Assembly (NCBI RefSeq): GCF_003994465.1
Contig: NZ_RZNX01000001.1
Span: forward strand, 620,001 to 684,000
DNA length: 64,000 nt
Source: Paenibacillus zeisoli
Lineage (GTDB): Bacteria > Bacillota > Bacilli > Paenibacillales > Paenibacillaceae
Direction: 5' to 3'
Shown: positions 16,820 through 25,747 of the stretch, piece after piece
Position numbering within the stretch: the first letter of the stretch is position 1
Layout of the letters: each line of letters begins with the position of its first letter
Notes under the pieces: generated by a model
The model's input: only the letters and a program-made list of their open reading frames with translations
Database searches by the model: none
What the model was told of the DNA's origin: nothing
Program-made: the position numbers and the translations under genes

Positions 16820-19609
16820 TTACATGTCTTTCACTTTCATCTTCAAATCATTTAACAGCTGCATGGCCTGAATTGGCGTCATATTCATCAGGTCGGCATT
16901 CTTGACCAGCTTAATAATCTGCTTGGCACCAGCATCCTCCTTAGGGGATTCTGGCTTGTCCGAAGTCCATTCATCCCCAAAAATAGAAAGCTGCTGCACC
17001 TGTCCAGTGCCTTTTGACTGGCCAGTAACTTCTTGACTTGTACTCTGTTCTGTATCGATCGGCTTGTTCGTCTCTAGCTTCAGAGATGCTTTAGACTCTT
17101 CTGTCAAGACTGCGGCTGCCGCCGGAGAGGATGTCATTACCGCGCTAGCTTCCCGGAGAGTCATCTGAGCGCTCTCCCTGGCTCCAGAATCCGAGGCTTT
17201 TGCGGCCGTAACCAATGGGGCTGCCTCTTCCAAGCCTTGCAGCAGACCATAGGCCCGTTCGATTATGCTGCCTGGGAGACCTGCAAGCCGGGCACAATAG
17301 ATACCGTAGCTTGTGCTTGCTGCGCCGGGAATCAACTTGCGGAGGAAGTGAACCTTCTCCCCGCTCTCCTGAACAGCCATGGAGTAATTTTTCAGAGACT
17401 TCAAGCTAGTCTCCAGATAGGCCAGCTCATGGAAATGTGTAGACACAAGCGCTTTACAGCCGATATGATCATGCACATATTCAATGACAGCTTGGGCGAT
17501 CGACATCCCTTCTGTCGTCGAGGTCCCCCGGCCCAACTCATCAATGATGATCAGGCTTCGCTTGGTAGCTTTCTCTGTCATTAGCTGAATATCAGCCATC
17601 TCTACCATAAAGGTACTCTGACCCCCGATCAGGTCATCTGCGGCACCGATACGGGTAAATATCCGGTCGATCATCGGAATTTCTGCTGTGACAGCAGGCA
17701 CAAAACAACCAATCTGAGCCATAATGACGATCAGAGCCACTTGGCGCATGTAAGTACTTTTGCCAGCCATATTAGGTCCAGTAATCAATAGAATCCCGGC
17801 TTCATCCTTGCGCAGGTAGGTGCCGTTCGCAATGAAGCCAGTGCCGTCCATCACGCTCTCGACAACCGGATGGCGCCCCTGCTCAATAACGAGGTCATAT
17901 CCGTCCGTAAGGACCGGCTTAACAAAGTTACCTTCACTGCTGATCTCAGCCATGGACCGGTACACATCGATCTCCGCCACCTTCTCAGCCAAGCGCTGAA
18001 GACGCGGTATCTCCTGGCTCAAGCGCTCACGCAGCTCGCTGAACAGGGCGAACTCCAGGTCGACCATCTTCTCTTCCGCTTCCAGGATTAATGCTTCCTT
18101 CTCCTTCAATTCGGGAGTGACATATCTTTCGGCATTGGCAAGCGTCTGCTTCCGTTCATAACGGCCTTCTGGCAGTGACGCCAGATTCGATTTGGTAATT
18201 TCGATATAATAGCCAAACACCTTGTTGTAACCGATCTTCAAGGACTTGATGCCCGTTGCTTGGCGTTCCGCACTTTCCAGCTCCGCGATCCATCGCTTGC
18301 CGTTCATTCCGGCTTCGCGCAGGGAGTCCAGATGCTCGTGATAGCCTGCCTTAATGAGTCCTCCATCTCTTACAGAGACAGGAGGCTCATCCGCGATGGC
18401 CGCATCGATCGCATCTGACAGATCTTCGCAGCGGTCCAGCTCCTCTGCGATCCGCTGCAGCGTGGCAGAAGAGGAACCCGAACACAGCTCTTTGAGCGCA
18501 GGAATTTGCCTAAGAGATTTCTTGAGCGCAATCATATCCCGGCCGTTGGCACTCGAGAAAGCAATTCGCCCAACCAATCGTTCCAGATCATATATTTCAC
18601 TTAGCCGCTCGCGCAAATCTTCTCGCAGAATATACCCGGCGTGAAGATGCTCCACCGCTTCAAGCCGGTCTTCAATCCGGCTGCGCTGCAGCAGCGGCTT
18701 GTCGATCCATCTGCGCAGAAGTCTTGCTCCCATGGAGGTCTCGGTCCGATCAAGTAGCCAGAGTAAGGAACCCTTCTTCGATCTTTCCCGTACCGTCTCT
18801 ACGAGCTCCAGATTTCTACGTGTGAATGGGTCCAGAATCATATAATGATTCGGTTCATAGGCTGTAATCCGGGTGAGTTGACCTAGAGAACGCTTCTGCG
18901 TCTCTGACAAATACGCAACAAGCAGGCCGACATTATGTCTGCGCTGCTCTTCCAGCCGGATCCAGACCGCCTCAGTGAACTGCTTGCGTGCCAGATCTTC
19001 CTTAGACTTATCCCATGGTGTGTACACAACCGGTCTTCCCACCGGATTAGCCGTAGATTGAACCCATTCCAGCAGGGAAGAATCGCCGATAATCTCGGCT
19101 GGGGTATACAGACCTATCTCATCTCTGAGCCATTCATAGCTTGAAGGGGCAGAGGTGACGTACAACTCCCCTGTTGACAAGTCACACGCCGAGACCCCCA
19201 TAACCCCACTTAGCTCAGTGACGCAGAGCAGATAGTTATTGGCCTTATCCCCAATGGTCTTGCCTTCCATCACGGTGCCCGGAGTAATTACCCTGACAAT
19301 TTCACGTCTGACAATGCCCTTGGCTTCAGCCGGATCTTCAACCTGCTCACAGATGGCCACCTTATAACCTTTCTCAATCAATCGATGTATATAGCTCTCA
19401 GCAGAATGATAGGGAACCCCGCACATCGGAATTTTGTCTTCTACTCCGCCATCACGCGCAGTTAACGTTATTTCAAGTTCCCGGGATGCTTGGATCGCAT
19501 CTTCGAAGAACATCTCATAGAAATCACCTAGACGAAAAAATAGAAAAGCGTCTTTAGCGCCTTCCTTCACCTTCAAATATTGTTCAATCATCGGCGTATA
19601 TTTAGCCAT
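16820..19609 (-). CDS. mutS: DNA mismatch repair protein MutS
   Basis: A 929-residue mismatch recognition ATPase. The mismatch-reading motif F30-x-E32 (GDFYEMF) is near the N-terminus. The core and clamp domains follow, then the ATPase with Walker A TGPNMAGKS and the signature STFMVEMADI. After the ATPase comes a low-complexity linker of about 100 residues (Ala/Ser/Thr/Gln-rich) and a beta-clamp-binding motif QLSIFG. The last segment has the usual helix-turn-helix dimer region. GGAGG lies 6-7 bases before the ATG. It is downstream of the amidoligase gene and has its own promoter-like sequence. Confidence 0.98.
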   Translation of the reverse strand: MAKYTPMIEQYLKVKEGAKDAFLFFRLGDFYEMFFEDAIQASRELEITLTARDGGVEDKIPMCGVPYHSAESYIHRLIEKGYKVAICEQVEDPAEAKGIVRREIVRVITPGTVMEGKTIGDKANNYLLCVTELSGVMGVSACDLSTGELYVTSAPSSYEWLRDEIGLYTPAEIIGDSSLLEWVQSTANPVGRPVVYTPWDKSKEDLARKQFTEAVWIRLEEQRRHNVGLLVAYLSETQKRSLGQLTRITAYEPNHYMILDPFTRRNLELVETVRERSKKGSLLWLLDRTETSMGARLLRRWIDKPLLQRSRIEDRLEAVEHLHAGYILREDLRERLSEIYDLERLVGRIAFSSANGRDMIALKKSLRQIPALKELCSGSSSATLQRIAEELDRCEDLSDAIDAAIADEPPVSVRDGGLIKAGYHEHLDSLREAGMNGKRWIAELESAERQATGIKSLKIGYNKVFGYYIEITKSNLASLPEGRYERKQTLANAERYVTPELKEKEALILEAEEKMVDLEFALFSELRERLSQEIPRLQRLAEKVAEIDVYRSMAEISSEGNFVKPVLTDGYDLVIEQGRHPVVESVMDGTGFIANGTYLRKDEAGILLITGPNMAGKSTYMRQVALIVIMAQIGCFVPAVTAEIPMIDRIFTRIGAADDLIGGQSTFMVEMADIQLMTEKATKRSLIIIDELGRGTSTTEGMSIAQAVIEYVHDHIGCKALVSTHFHELAYLETSLKSLKNYSMAVQESGEKVHFLRKLIPGAASTSYGIYCARLAGLPGSIIERAYGLLQGLEEAAPLVTAAKASDSGARESAQMTLREASAVMTSSPAAAAVLTEESKASLKLETNKPIDTEQSTSQEVTGQSKGTGQVQQLSIFGDEWTSDKPESPKEDAGAKQIIKLVKNADLMNMTPIQAMQLLNDLKMKVKDM

Positions 19610-19644
19610 GATGTACCTCCAGCCCCTTCTTTCTACTGACTTCT

Positions 19645-19653
19645 ATTATAGCA
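19645..19653 (-). promoter_or_regulatory. Extended -10 promoter element for mutS
   Basis: On the minus strand TGCTATAAT is a perfect extended -10 element about 36 bases upstream of the mutS start. The -35 region is poor, which is common for TGN-extended promoters. Confidence 0.5.
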
Positions 19654-19668
19654 GAAAAGAAGGCGGGC

Positions 19669-21045
19669 TTACGAGGGGCGCTCTATTTTCCAGACAGTTC
19701 TAATATCCCTGCTCTCGTCCCATTTACGTCCCAGGCGAAGCGCCTCAAGGAAGGGATGTATATATTTCTCATAACGGTGATACCCCTCCATGCTCCGGAT
19801 TTCGTTCTCAAGGGGCTCAAATGCTTTTCTCAGAATTGACTTGTCACCCAGATAGAATGCTTGATGGACATCCTCTCGCAGCAAGGGTCTGGATGGAAGC
19901 CGAGTATAGTCATCAGCAATTAGGGCCGCAAGGGCAACAATCCCTTTGGTCAGAAGGGAAGAGACAAGGAAGCTGGGCAGTGTACGGTATTCAAACCCTC
20001 CATAATCCTGAACTCTATGATCACCTAAATAACCGTATCTCGGCCTGCGAACCTTCGCTCTCTCATCTTCCAACACCGCAACGGGCAGAGCCAAATAGTT
20101 ATCCAGGGTTCGGAGCAATTCAGCGGTTAGCGGCAGACCACTGAAATGAAGATGACCGCCCAGCGGAAGCCCTGGAATCGGCATTCCACCTGCAAGCCAT
20201 AAGAGTGAAGAATCATGAATATGACTTGAAGCATACTGCAGCGCACCCATCAGGTTGCGGAGCAATTCGGCAGGCTCTGAACCCGGAGAGGGGCGCAGTT
20301 CAGCAATCGGATATAGGGTGCGATCTCCTGAGCGGACAGCATCACAACCTGCAATCCCTACCCGATCCAGGAACCTGGAGGCCGGGATGACCTTGTGTCC
20401 TATCCGGTCGTAGAGCAGAAATTCGGGATCCATACCAAGTCTCAACGATTCATGGTTCTGCAGCCCAAGCCGTGCTGACTCTTCTAAGATCGCCTCGGCG
20501 AACCTTAAAGATGAGGTCTCATCCTCCAAATCGGGAACGGCCCGAACAAGCTGAATGACCATGGACCCGCCCTCGCCAGCACTAATCTCTACTTCTCCGA
20601 AGTCAAGGCCAAGCGTATAGAGCGCTCTAACTGCTATTCTTTCCAGCCTCCGCTCAAGAGTAGTTAGCCCCGATTGCTGCTCTTGACTCCTCTGTGCCTT
20701 AGCAAGGTTAAACGCACGCTCGGCCCAGCCGCACGGAACAATCTCCACCACTCTCAGGTGAAAGATACGAACAAGAAATCGACGTAAATACGAAGCTGAA
20801 CGCCCGTTTATATCAGACCCCAAATCAGTCCTCATCCCAGCTTGACGAAGCCGTCTCTCTAAGTCCAGTGAAGCTGCAGCCTGAAATGCCCTGACTCCCT
20901 TATTCATAACCAGAATGGATTGATCCAAAGTCTGTGTGAAGTCTTGCGGATCTTGAAGCACTAGGTTAGCATGGCCCAGCCGCTTCAGCACCGCTTGAAG
21001 TCTCCCGGAAGAACGGTCATTTCCCAGCATGATCTTGAATTCCAT
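19669..21045 (-). CDS. Putative amidoligase (phiEco32-type COOH-NH2 ligase-like)
   Basis: A 458-residue protein resembling the predicted glutamine-synthetase-fold COOH-NH2 ligase family first described from phage phiEco32. The C-terminal half has the expected active-site pattern in order: GMDPEFLLYD (about residues 204-213), PIAELRPSPG (about 247-256), LGGHLHFSG (about 277-285) and GGFEYRTLPSFL (about 330-341). The N-terminal 170 residues are basic and not assigned. GGAGG is 7 bases before the ATG. It follows cotE, separated by a strong terminator, and precedes mutS by 60 bases. Substrates are unknown; ATP-dependent amide bond formation is inferred from fold family. Spore coat cross-linking is one idea suggested only by position. 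Confidence 0.7.
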   Translation of the reverse strand: MEFKIMLGNDRSSGRLQAVLKRLGHANLVLQDPQDFTQTLDQSILVMNKGVRAFQAAASLDLERRLRQAGMRTDLGSDINGRSASYLRRFLVRIFHLRVVEIVPCGWAERAFNLAKAQRSQEQQSGLTTLERRLERIAVRALYTLGLDFGEVEISAGEGGSMVIQLVRAVPDLEDETSSLRFAEAILEESARLGLQNHESLRLGMDPEFLLYDRIGHKVIPASRFLDRVGIAGCDAVRSGDRTLYPIAELRPSPGSEPAELLRNLMGALQYASSHIHDSSLLWLAGGMPIPGLPLGGHLHFSGLPLTAELLRTLDNYLALPVAVLEDERAKVRRPRYGYLGDHRVQDYGGFEYRTLPSFLVSSLLTKGIVALAALIADDYTRLPSRPLLREDVHQAFYLGDKSILRKAFEPLENEIRSMEGYHRYEKYIHPFLEALRLGRKWDESRDIRTVWKIERPS

Positions 21046-21083
21046 TCTCCCGCCTCCTCAATGGTCACCAGCCCCAAATCACG

Positions 21084-21114
21084 AAAAAACAAAAAAAAGA
21101 GGGCTCCCGCCCTC
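21084..21114 (-). terminator. Terminator of cotE
   Basis: A perfect 6-bp GC-rich stem (21109-21114 with 21099-21104) with a 4-base loop is followed by eight T residues and then a second T run in the minus direction. It isolates cotE from the amidoligase gene. Confidence 0.9.
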
Positions 21115-21152
21115 GTCGCTGCTCAGGCAGCTGCATACACTAGAGTATTCAG

Positions 21153-21701
21153 TTACAGATCATCATCCAGGAGATCCGGATCTAGATCCTCATAATCTCC
21201 GCCATCTCCGCTGAAGTCAAAATCTTTGTCTTCAAAGTCGCTGCCGCCCGGTACGACCAGGACATTGATCTTAGTCTCAGCTACAAGCTCGACGGCGAAC
21301 TCGCGCTCCACGCGAATAAGCACACTGCCGTCTCCAGACACACTGGCTTCGACGGTGCTTGGTTCCTGCGTCGCATCCGCGGAAACCTCCACCGACGAAG
21401 AGCGGTGTCTTGAATCAAGATAGGAAAGTGGAACAAGCTCTACATAGGACACTTTTTCTTTCGCTACCGCAGTCTGTGAGTTCCTGTCGTACGAGTACCA
21501 AATGTTGATATCGTAAGTCCCAATAACTTCAATTCCGTCACCGGCAGCAACCGCTTCGTACTGGTGGTTGATAATCCAAGCCCCCAGGATACTTGTCGGA
21601 TTTTGAGGCGGAGTCACGGTATGTGTTACGGTAGAGAACTTACGACCTTTTCCGCAGATCGCTTTCGTAATAATCTCTCTACTTTGATATTTCGATGACA
21701 T
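21153..21701 (-). CDS. cotE: Outer spore coat morphogenetic protein CotE
   Basis: A 182-residue spore coat morphogen that builds the outer coat on the mother-cell face of the forespore in Bacillus. The N-terminus YQSREIITKAICGKGRKFS, the central GAWIINHQYEA and GTYDINIWYSY segments and the strongly acidic C-terminal tail (FEDKDFDFSGD..., ending DDDL) are typical. Start ATG 21701 follows GGAGG by 8 bases, so the 9-codon extension is not used. A sigma-E-like promoter lies just upstream. The cotE-mutS-mutL neighbourhood is conserved in Bacillus. Confidence 0.95.
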   Translation of the reverse strand: MSSKYQSREIITKAICGKGRKFSTVTHTVTPPQNPTSILGAWIINHQYEAVAAGDGIEVIGTYDINIWYSYDRNSQTAVAKEKVSYVELVPLSYLDSRHRSSSVEVSADATQEPSTVEASVSGDGSVLIRVEREFAVELVAETKINVLVVPGGSDFEDKDFDFSGDGGDYEDLDPDLLDDDL

Positions 21702-21741
21702 GGTTTGAACCTCCTCCATACAAATCAATCATTCACTATCA

Positions 21742-21770
21742 AGTGTATGCACGACCTAGGCGAATGTTGA
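21742..21770 (-). promoter_or_regulatory. Sigma-E-like sporulation promoter of cotE
   Basis: On the minus strand CATACACT (21742-21749) matches the sigma-E -10 consensus CATACAHT. A partial -35 (TCAACATT, 21763-21770) lies 13 bases upstream. It is 40-70 bases before the cotE start, and B. subtilis cotE is known to use sigma-E. Confidence 0.5.
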
Positions 21771-21803
21771 TTAATTGGAGGCATCGAAATTAATTATATT
21801 TAT

Positions 21804-21829
21804 ACAACCCGTATTAAATACGAGGTTGC
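21804..21829 (-). terminator. Terminator-like hairpin after exporter gene
   Basis: An 11-bp stem with one G-U pair (CAACCTCGTATT with AATACGGGTTG in the minus direction) is followed by an A/T-rich but interrupted tail. It lies directly after the exporter stop codon. Confidence 0.5.
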
Positions 21830-21835
21830 TCCCCG

Positions 21836-22807
21836 TTAATATGACCGCAGCTGCTCAGTCTTTCCGGTAGGATACTTGCTTTTCTTGGAGACATCGAGAT
21901 ATAAGCCCAGCTCTCTGCACAGCTGGAGAATTGCCGATCGAATCTCGAATTCTTCCCTGCTAGTCGGGAGCTCCATCGCTTTGAACTCCGTCTCCAGCTC
22001 TCTCAGCATATGTTCGGTTATTCCTGTATACGTCTCGCTCATCACATCTACTGACATCTGATCGAAGAGTACGGCGGCGCTCTCCCCTTGAGGCATTCTT
22101 TGGTAGACCTGTGAAATCAACTGCAGCATACTCTCAATCCGGTCCAGCTGCTGCTTGCGCATATAGAAATAGATCGTCCAGGCTTCATTCGGAGAAATGA
22201 CTTGATTATCTAAGGCCCGCTTGGCAGTGGACAACCCCAGCTCCACCTCCTGGCTTGCATCAATTAACTCCTGTCCATCCCAGACATAGTCTGGGAACCG
22301 CAGCTGGTAGGCGATTCGTTCGAAGATCTTGCTGAACAGGGTATCCACTTTCGAGCGGATGATCCCAAGCTTGTCCTCCTCATTCGGCATGTAGATCATA
22401 TTGACAACCATCGCACTTCCGAGTCCGATAATCAGCAGCAAGATCTGAGTGAACAAGGCATGAAAGCTGACGTCTTCCGCTCCAAACACCCGAAATACCA
22501 CTACAGAGCTTGTGACAATTCCTTCTTTGAGGTTAGCTTTCGAGATCAGCGGAAAACCAATCAAGATATATACGGCAAGCACCCAAATATGAAACCCGAA
22601 TATGTAGAATAAGGCAGAAGACATCACAAGGCCCACTATGGAAGCAAAAAAACGGGAAGAAACGGTGTGAATGCTTCTCTTGCGCGTTACATCCACGCCG
22701 AGTATGGCCAGCAGACCTGCGGACAGGGGATTCAGAATCCCAAGCAGATGAGCAATTATGATCGCTAGCACAGTGGCAATGGTAGTCTTAATCACTCTGA
22801 AGCCCAT
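21836..22807 (-). CDS. Aromatic acid exporter family membrane protein (DUF939-like)
   Basis: A 323-residue protein with an N-terminal half of four to five membrane segments (about residues 5-150, starting GFRVIKTTIATVLAIIIAHLLG) and a soluble helical C-terminal half. This is the layout of the ArAE_1/DUF939 group, distantly related to FUSC and aromatic acid exporters. B. subtilis YgaE/YqjA-type relatives are of unknown substrate. The gene stands alone with its own terminator. Substrate export is inferred from family only. Confidence 0.8.
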   Translation of the reverse strand: MGFRVIKTTIATVLAIIIAHLLGILNPLSAGLLAILGVDVTRKRSIHTVSSRFFASIVGLVMSSALFYIFGFHIWVLAVYILIGFPLISKANLKEGIVTSSVVVFRVFGAEDVSFHALFTQILLLIIGLGSAMVVNMIYMPNEEDKLGIIRSKVDTLFSKIFERIAYQLRFPDYVWDGQELIDASQEVELGLSTAKRALDNQVISPNEAWTIYFYMRKQQLDRIESMLQLISQVYQRMPQGESAAVLFDQMSVDVMSETYTGITEHMLRELETEFKAMELPTSREEFEIRSAILQLCRELGLYLDVSKKSKYPTGKTEQLRSY

Positions 22808-22925
22808 AGTACACCCCCACTAAATAAGTATGGTCTCTCTATAATGTCTATCCTATAGGATTTACTAACTGTTCACAATAAAGCTGGCGCTAGCCTCCCA
22901 CTCCCTCGCTTTTGTTCATCCATAA

Positions 22926-22951
22926 CAAAAACGGGAGCCCTACCGCTCCCG
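22926..22951 (-). terminator. Terminator overlapping the permease stop codon
   Basis: A 7-bp CGGGAGC/GCTCCCG stem with a 6-base loop is followed by TTTTTG in the minus direction. The TAG stop of the ABC permease (22940-22942) lies in the loop, so the last codons form one arm. Confidence 0.85.
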
Positions 22952-23794
22952 GATTAGCCTGCGTTCAATATAGACAACCAGCTGATACATTCCTGTCGCT
23001 GCTACAGCGATAATCACCAGGCTGGATAGGACCAGGGTGAAGTTGAAGACTTGAAAGCCGTAGATAATCAAATAACCGAGCCCTTCTTTTGCAACGAGAA
23101 ACTCGCCTACAATGACTCCTACCCAGGCCATGCCGACATTGACTTTCAGTGTAGATACAATAGCCGGGAAGGATGCGGGGAGGATGACTTTGCGAAAAAC
23201 ATCTCTGCGGCTGCCTCCGAAGGTTCTGACCACTTTAACCAGGTTCGGGTCCACCTCATTAAAGCTGCTGTTCACTACTAGCGTGGTGATAATGACCGTG
23301 ATCGACAAGGTAGTCATTACAATAGCCGTAAATCCTCCGCCAAACAGGACGATGAAGATCGGGCCTAAAGCCACTTTGGGCATGCTGTTGAAGACCACCA
23401 TATACGGATCAAGCACCTTGGACAGGAAAGGAGACCACCAGATCAGTACGGCAAGCAGTGTTCCTACCAGGGTTCCTAGCAGAAACCCCGCAGCCGTCTC
23501 CAGCACGGTCGTTCCTAGATGCGGCCATAGGTCACCGCTAAGGACATCCTTCCAGATCTGGGCAAATACTTTGCTGGGATAGCTGAAGATTAGGACATCA
23601 ATCCATTTTAGGCGTCCAGCAATTTCCCAGAGGAGAATCAGACTGAGCAGAATCGAAAGCTGAGTGAAAAGAACCACCCGCCTGCTGCGCCGCTTGCGGT
23701 GTTGATAGTCCCGGTACAAGCTCTGCAGCCATTCCCTAGAGTCCGTCCGCCTTGGATTATCCGGATTATCATGGGAGCTCACCCGCACACTCAT
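22940..23794 (-). CDS. ABC transporter permease (SsuC/ThiX/YtlD type)
   Basis: A 284-residue binding-protein-dependent permease with about six membrane segments and the EAA loop around VKVVRTFGGSRRDVFRKVILPASFPAI (EAA-type motif, about residues 190-215). The family imports sulfonates, nitrate, taurine or thiamine precursors. The gene directly abuts the ATPase gene (1 base apart). The order binding protein-ATPase-permease matches B. subtilis ytlA-ytlC-ytlD. Its 3' end is built into a terminator hairpin. The substrate cannot be read from sequence. Confidence 0.9.
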   Translation of the reverse strand: MSVRVSSHDNPDNPRRTDSREWLQSLYRDYQHRKRRSRRVVLFTQLSILLSLILLWEIAGRLKWIDVLIFSYPSKVFAQIWKDVLSGDLWPHLGTTVLETAAGFLLGTLVGTLLAVLIWWSPFLSKVLDPYMVVFNSMPKVALGPIFIVLFGGGFTAIVMTTLSITVIITTLVVNSSFNEVDPNLVKVVRTFGGSRRDVFRKVILPASFPAIVSTLKVNVGMAWVGVIVGEFLVAKEGLGYLIIYGFQVFNFTLVLSSLVIIAVAATGMYQLVVYIERRLIRER

Positions 23795-24577
23795 CTAAGT
23801 CCCCTCCTTTCTCTCGGTTGCCTCTAGTTCTTTCCAGATTTGATGGAATAACTCGTTGAAGCCTTCCTGCTCGCGGGCGTAGAAAGGCTGAGTCAATCTG
23901 ATATTCTCAGGTACTTCGAACGTCTTCCGGATTCGGCCGGGACCTGCGGCAAGTACAATCACCCGGTCGCTTACCGCGATTGCTTCGGCCAGATCATGTG
24001 TAACCAGAATCGCCGTCTTGTGTCTGGCCTGAAGCGTCTCTGCGATCAGATCCTCCAGCTGTAATTTGGTCTGATAGTCCAGAGCCGAGAAAGGCTCATC
24101 AAGCAGCAGCAGATCCGGCTCGGCAGCTAAGGTTCTAACCAGAGCTACCCGCTGACGCATGCCCCCTGACAGCTGGGAAGGATATAAATTCTCCGTACCT
24201 CCGAGGCCCATGCCTTCAAGGAGCTGAACGACGGATTCCTTCCGTTCCGGGGTCAGCTGCCCTCTAAGCTCAAGACCAATTAAGGCATTGTCCAGAATAC
24301 GGCGCCAAGGGAACAAGTAGTCCTGCTGCAGCATATAACCCACTTCAGGATCAGGCCCGGTGACGGGCCTTCCATGAAGAAGCACCCGCCCCCGGGAAGG
24401 AGTGAGAAGTCCGGCCATGATAGACAGAAGCGTAGTTTTGCCGCAGCCGCTGGGACCCACCAGGCTGATGAACTCTCCAGGTTGAACAGTTAAATTCATC
24501 CCTTCAAGCGCAAGAACAGCCTCACGGTCCGTGACATAGACATGTTCAACACCTTGCAGTTCAATAACTGGATCCAT
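23795..24577 (-). CDS. ABC transporter ATP-binding protein (SsuB/YtlC type)
   Basis: An ATPase of about 260 residues energising the adjacent permease. It shows Walker A GPSGCGKTT, the Q-loop in MLQQDYLFPWR, the signature LSGGMRQRVAL, Walker B LLLLDEPFSALD and the H-loop LVTHDLAEA. QQDYLFPW is the typical Q-loop form of nitrate/sulfonate-type ATPases. ATG 24577 follows AAGGAG by 8 bases. The longer frame would begin inside the upstream binding-protein gene. The gap to that gene is 19 bases. Confidence 0.92.
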   Translation of the reverse strand: MDPVIELQGVEHVYVTDREAVLALEGMNLTVQPGEFISLVGPSGCGKTTLLSIMAGLLTPSRGRVLLHGRPVTGPDPEVGYMLQQDYLFPWRRILDNALIGLELRGQLTPERKESVVQLLEGMGLGGTENLYPSQLSGGMRQRVALVRTLAAEPDLLLLDEPFSALDYQTKLQLEDLIAETLQARHKTAILVTHDLAEAIAVSDRVIVLAAGPGRIRKTFEVPENIRLTQPFYAREQEGFNELFHQIWKELEATERKEGT

Positions 24578-24596
24578 TTCCCGCGCTCCTTCCCAC

Positions 24597-25601
24597 CTAG
24601 TTCCCAGATCCTGCGGCTTGCCGTGCAAAGGAAGGCTCCACCAGCTTAGATACAGGTACACGCTCCTTAAGTTCACCGGCTGCATCCATTACATCCAACA
24701 GATTGTTCCATGCCTTCTCATCAATCTCGGGTGTCTGGGCATAGGTTCCCTGCTCTTTATAACGCTTGATTGCTCTGGCGAGAATCGCTTGGTCCGTATC
24801 CTTGAAATATGGAGCGATCACCTTGGCGGTCTCTTCGGGAGAATGCTCATTCACCCATTGCTGAGCCTTGGATATCGCGTTCGTGAAGCTCTGCACCTGC
24901 TCTTTATGGCCGTCAATATAACTCTTCTTGCTCATATAGACCGTATAAGGCAGCTTGCCGCTCTCCGTACCAAATGAAGCGATCACATGGCCCTTGCCCT
25001 CCTTCTCGATAATCGAGGCTTGAGGCTCGAACAGCTGCACATAGTCCCCGGTCCCCGATATGAAAGCAGCCGCGATGTTAGCAAAATCCACGTTCTGGAT
25101 CAAGTTCAGATCCTGATGGGGATCAATTCCGTGCTTCTTGAGCGTGAATTCACCGGCCATCTGGGGCATTCCACCTTTACGCTGTCCGAGGAATACCGAT
25201 TGCTTCAGAGAGTCCCAGTTGAAATTCTGTACGTCTTGGCGAGACACCAGAAAGGTTCCATCGGTCTGGGTCAGCCCCGCGAAATTGAGAACAGGATCAT
25301 CCGAGCCTTGCTGATATACGTAAATGGAGGTTTCTGCTCCAACGAGTGCTATATCGATGGAACCTGACAAGAGGGCGGTCATGGTCTTATCGCCTCCGGA
25401 AGTCGTCTTAAGTTCCACATCCAGCCCGTTATCCTTGAAGAAACCTTTCTCAAGTGCAACATACTGCGGTGCATAGAATACCGAACGCGTGACTTCACCG
25501 AGCTCAATCTTTGCTGCCTGGCCTCCGGTTCCGCAGCCTCCAAGCACGATACTGCACAGCAGCATAACGGCAACCCACACCGCCGCGCGCGATTTTCTCA
25601 T
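24597..25601 (-). CDS. ABC transporter substrate-binding lipoprotein (NMT1/THI5-like)
   Basis: A 334-residue binding lipoprotein. The signal peptide ends in a lipobox, IVLGGC, with the lipid-modified cysteine at about residue 22. The mature part is an NMT1/SsuA-like periplasmic fold, seen as GEVTRSVFYAPQYVALEKGFFKDNGLDVEL and GSIDIALVG. It captures a small organic ligand (sulfonate, thiamine precursor or similar) for the downstream ATPase and permease. No thiamine (THI-box) riboswitch was recognised upstream, so a thiamine role is not supported. Confidence 0.9.
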   Translation of the reverse strand: MRKSRAAVWVAVMLLCSIVLGGCGTGGQAAKIELGEVTRSVFYAPQYVALEKGFFKDNGLDVELKTTSGGDKTMTALLSGSIDIALVGAETSIYVYQQGSDDPVLNFAGLTQTDGTFLVSRQDVQNFNWDSLKQSVFLGQRKGGMPQMAGEFTLKKHGIDPHQDLNLIQNVDFANIAAAFISGTGDYVQLFEPQASIIEKEGKGHVIASFGTESGKLPYTVYMSKKSYIDGHKEQVQSFTNAISKAQQWVNEHSPEETAKVIAPYFKDTDQAILARAIKRYKEQGTYAQTPEIDEKAWNNLLDVMDAAGELKERVPVSKLVEPSFARQAAGSGN

Positions 25602-25702
25602 TTGCTTCCCTCCTTCTTCTAACTTGCCCGGCTGCTATTAGCTAAGCCTATGTATCAATGTATGCAAGGGCCTACCAAAAGGTTAAGAGCCTACCTACTA
25701 AG

Positions 25703-25738
25703 AAGACTAAGACTAACAAGACCAAGACGAATAAGACC
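25703..25738. repeat. Degenerate 15-bp tandem repeat in intergenic region
   Basis: Two full 15-base units plus a 6-base partial unit (AAGACTAAGACTAAC type) lie between the carboxypeptidase terminator and the binding-protein gene. Read on the plus strand the units encode KTKTN, KTKTN, KT, and all differences are synonymous third-position changes. On the minus strand they read as a run of GTCTT motifs in the leader of the ABC operon. No ribosome binding site precedes the plus-strand frame. Confidence 0.6.
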
Positions 25739-25747
25739 CAAAAATCT

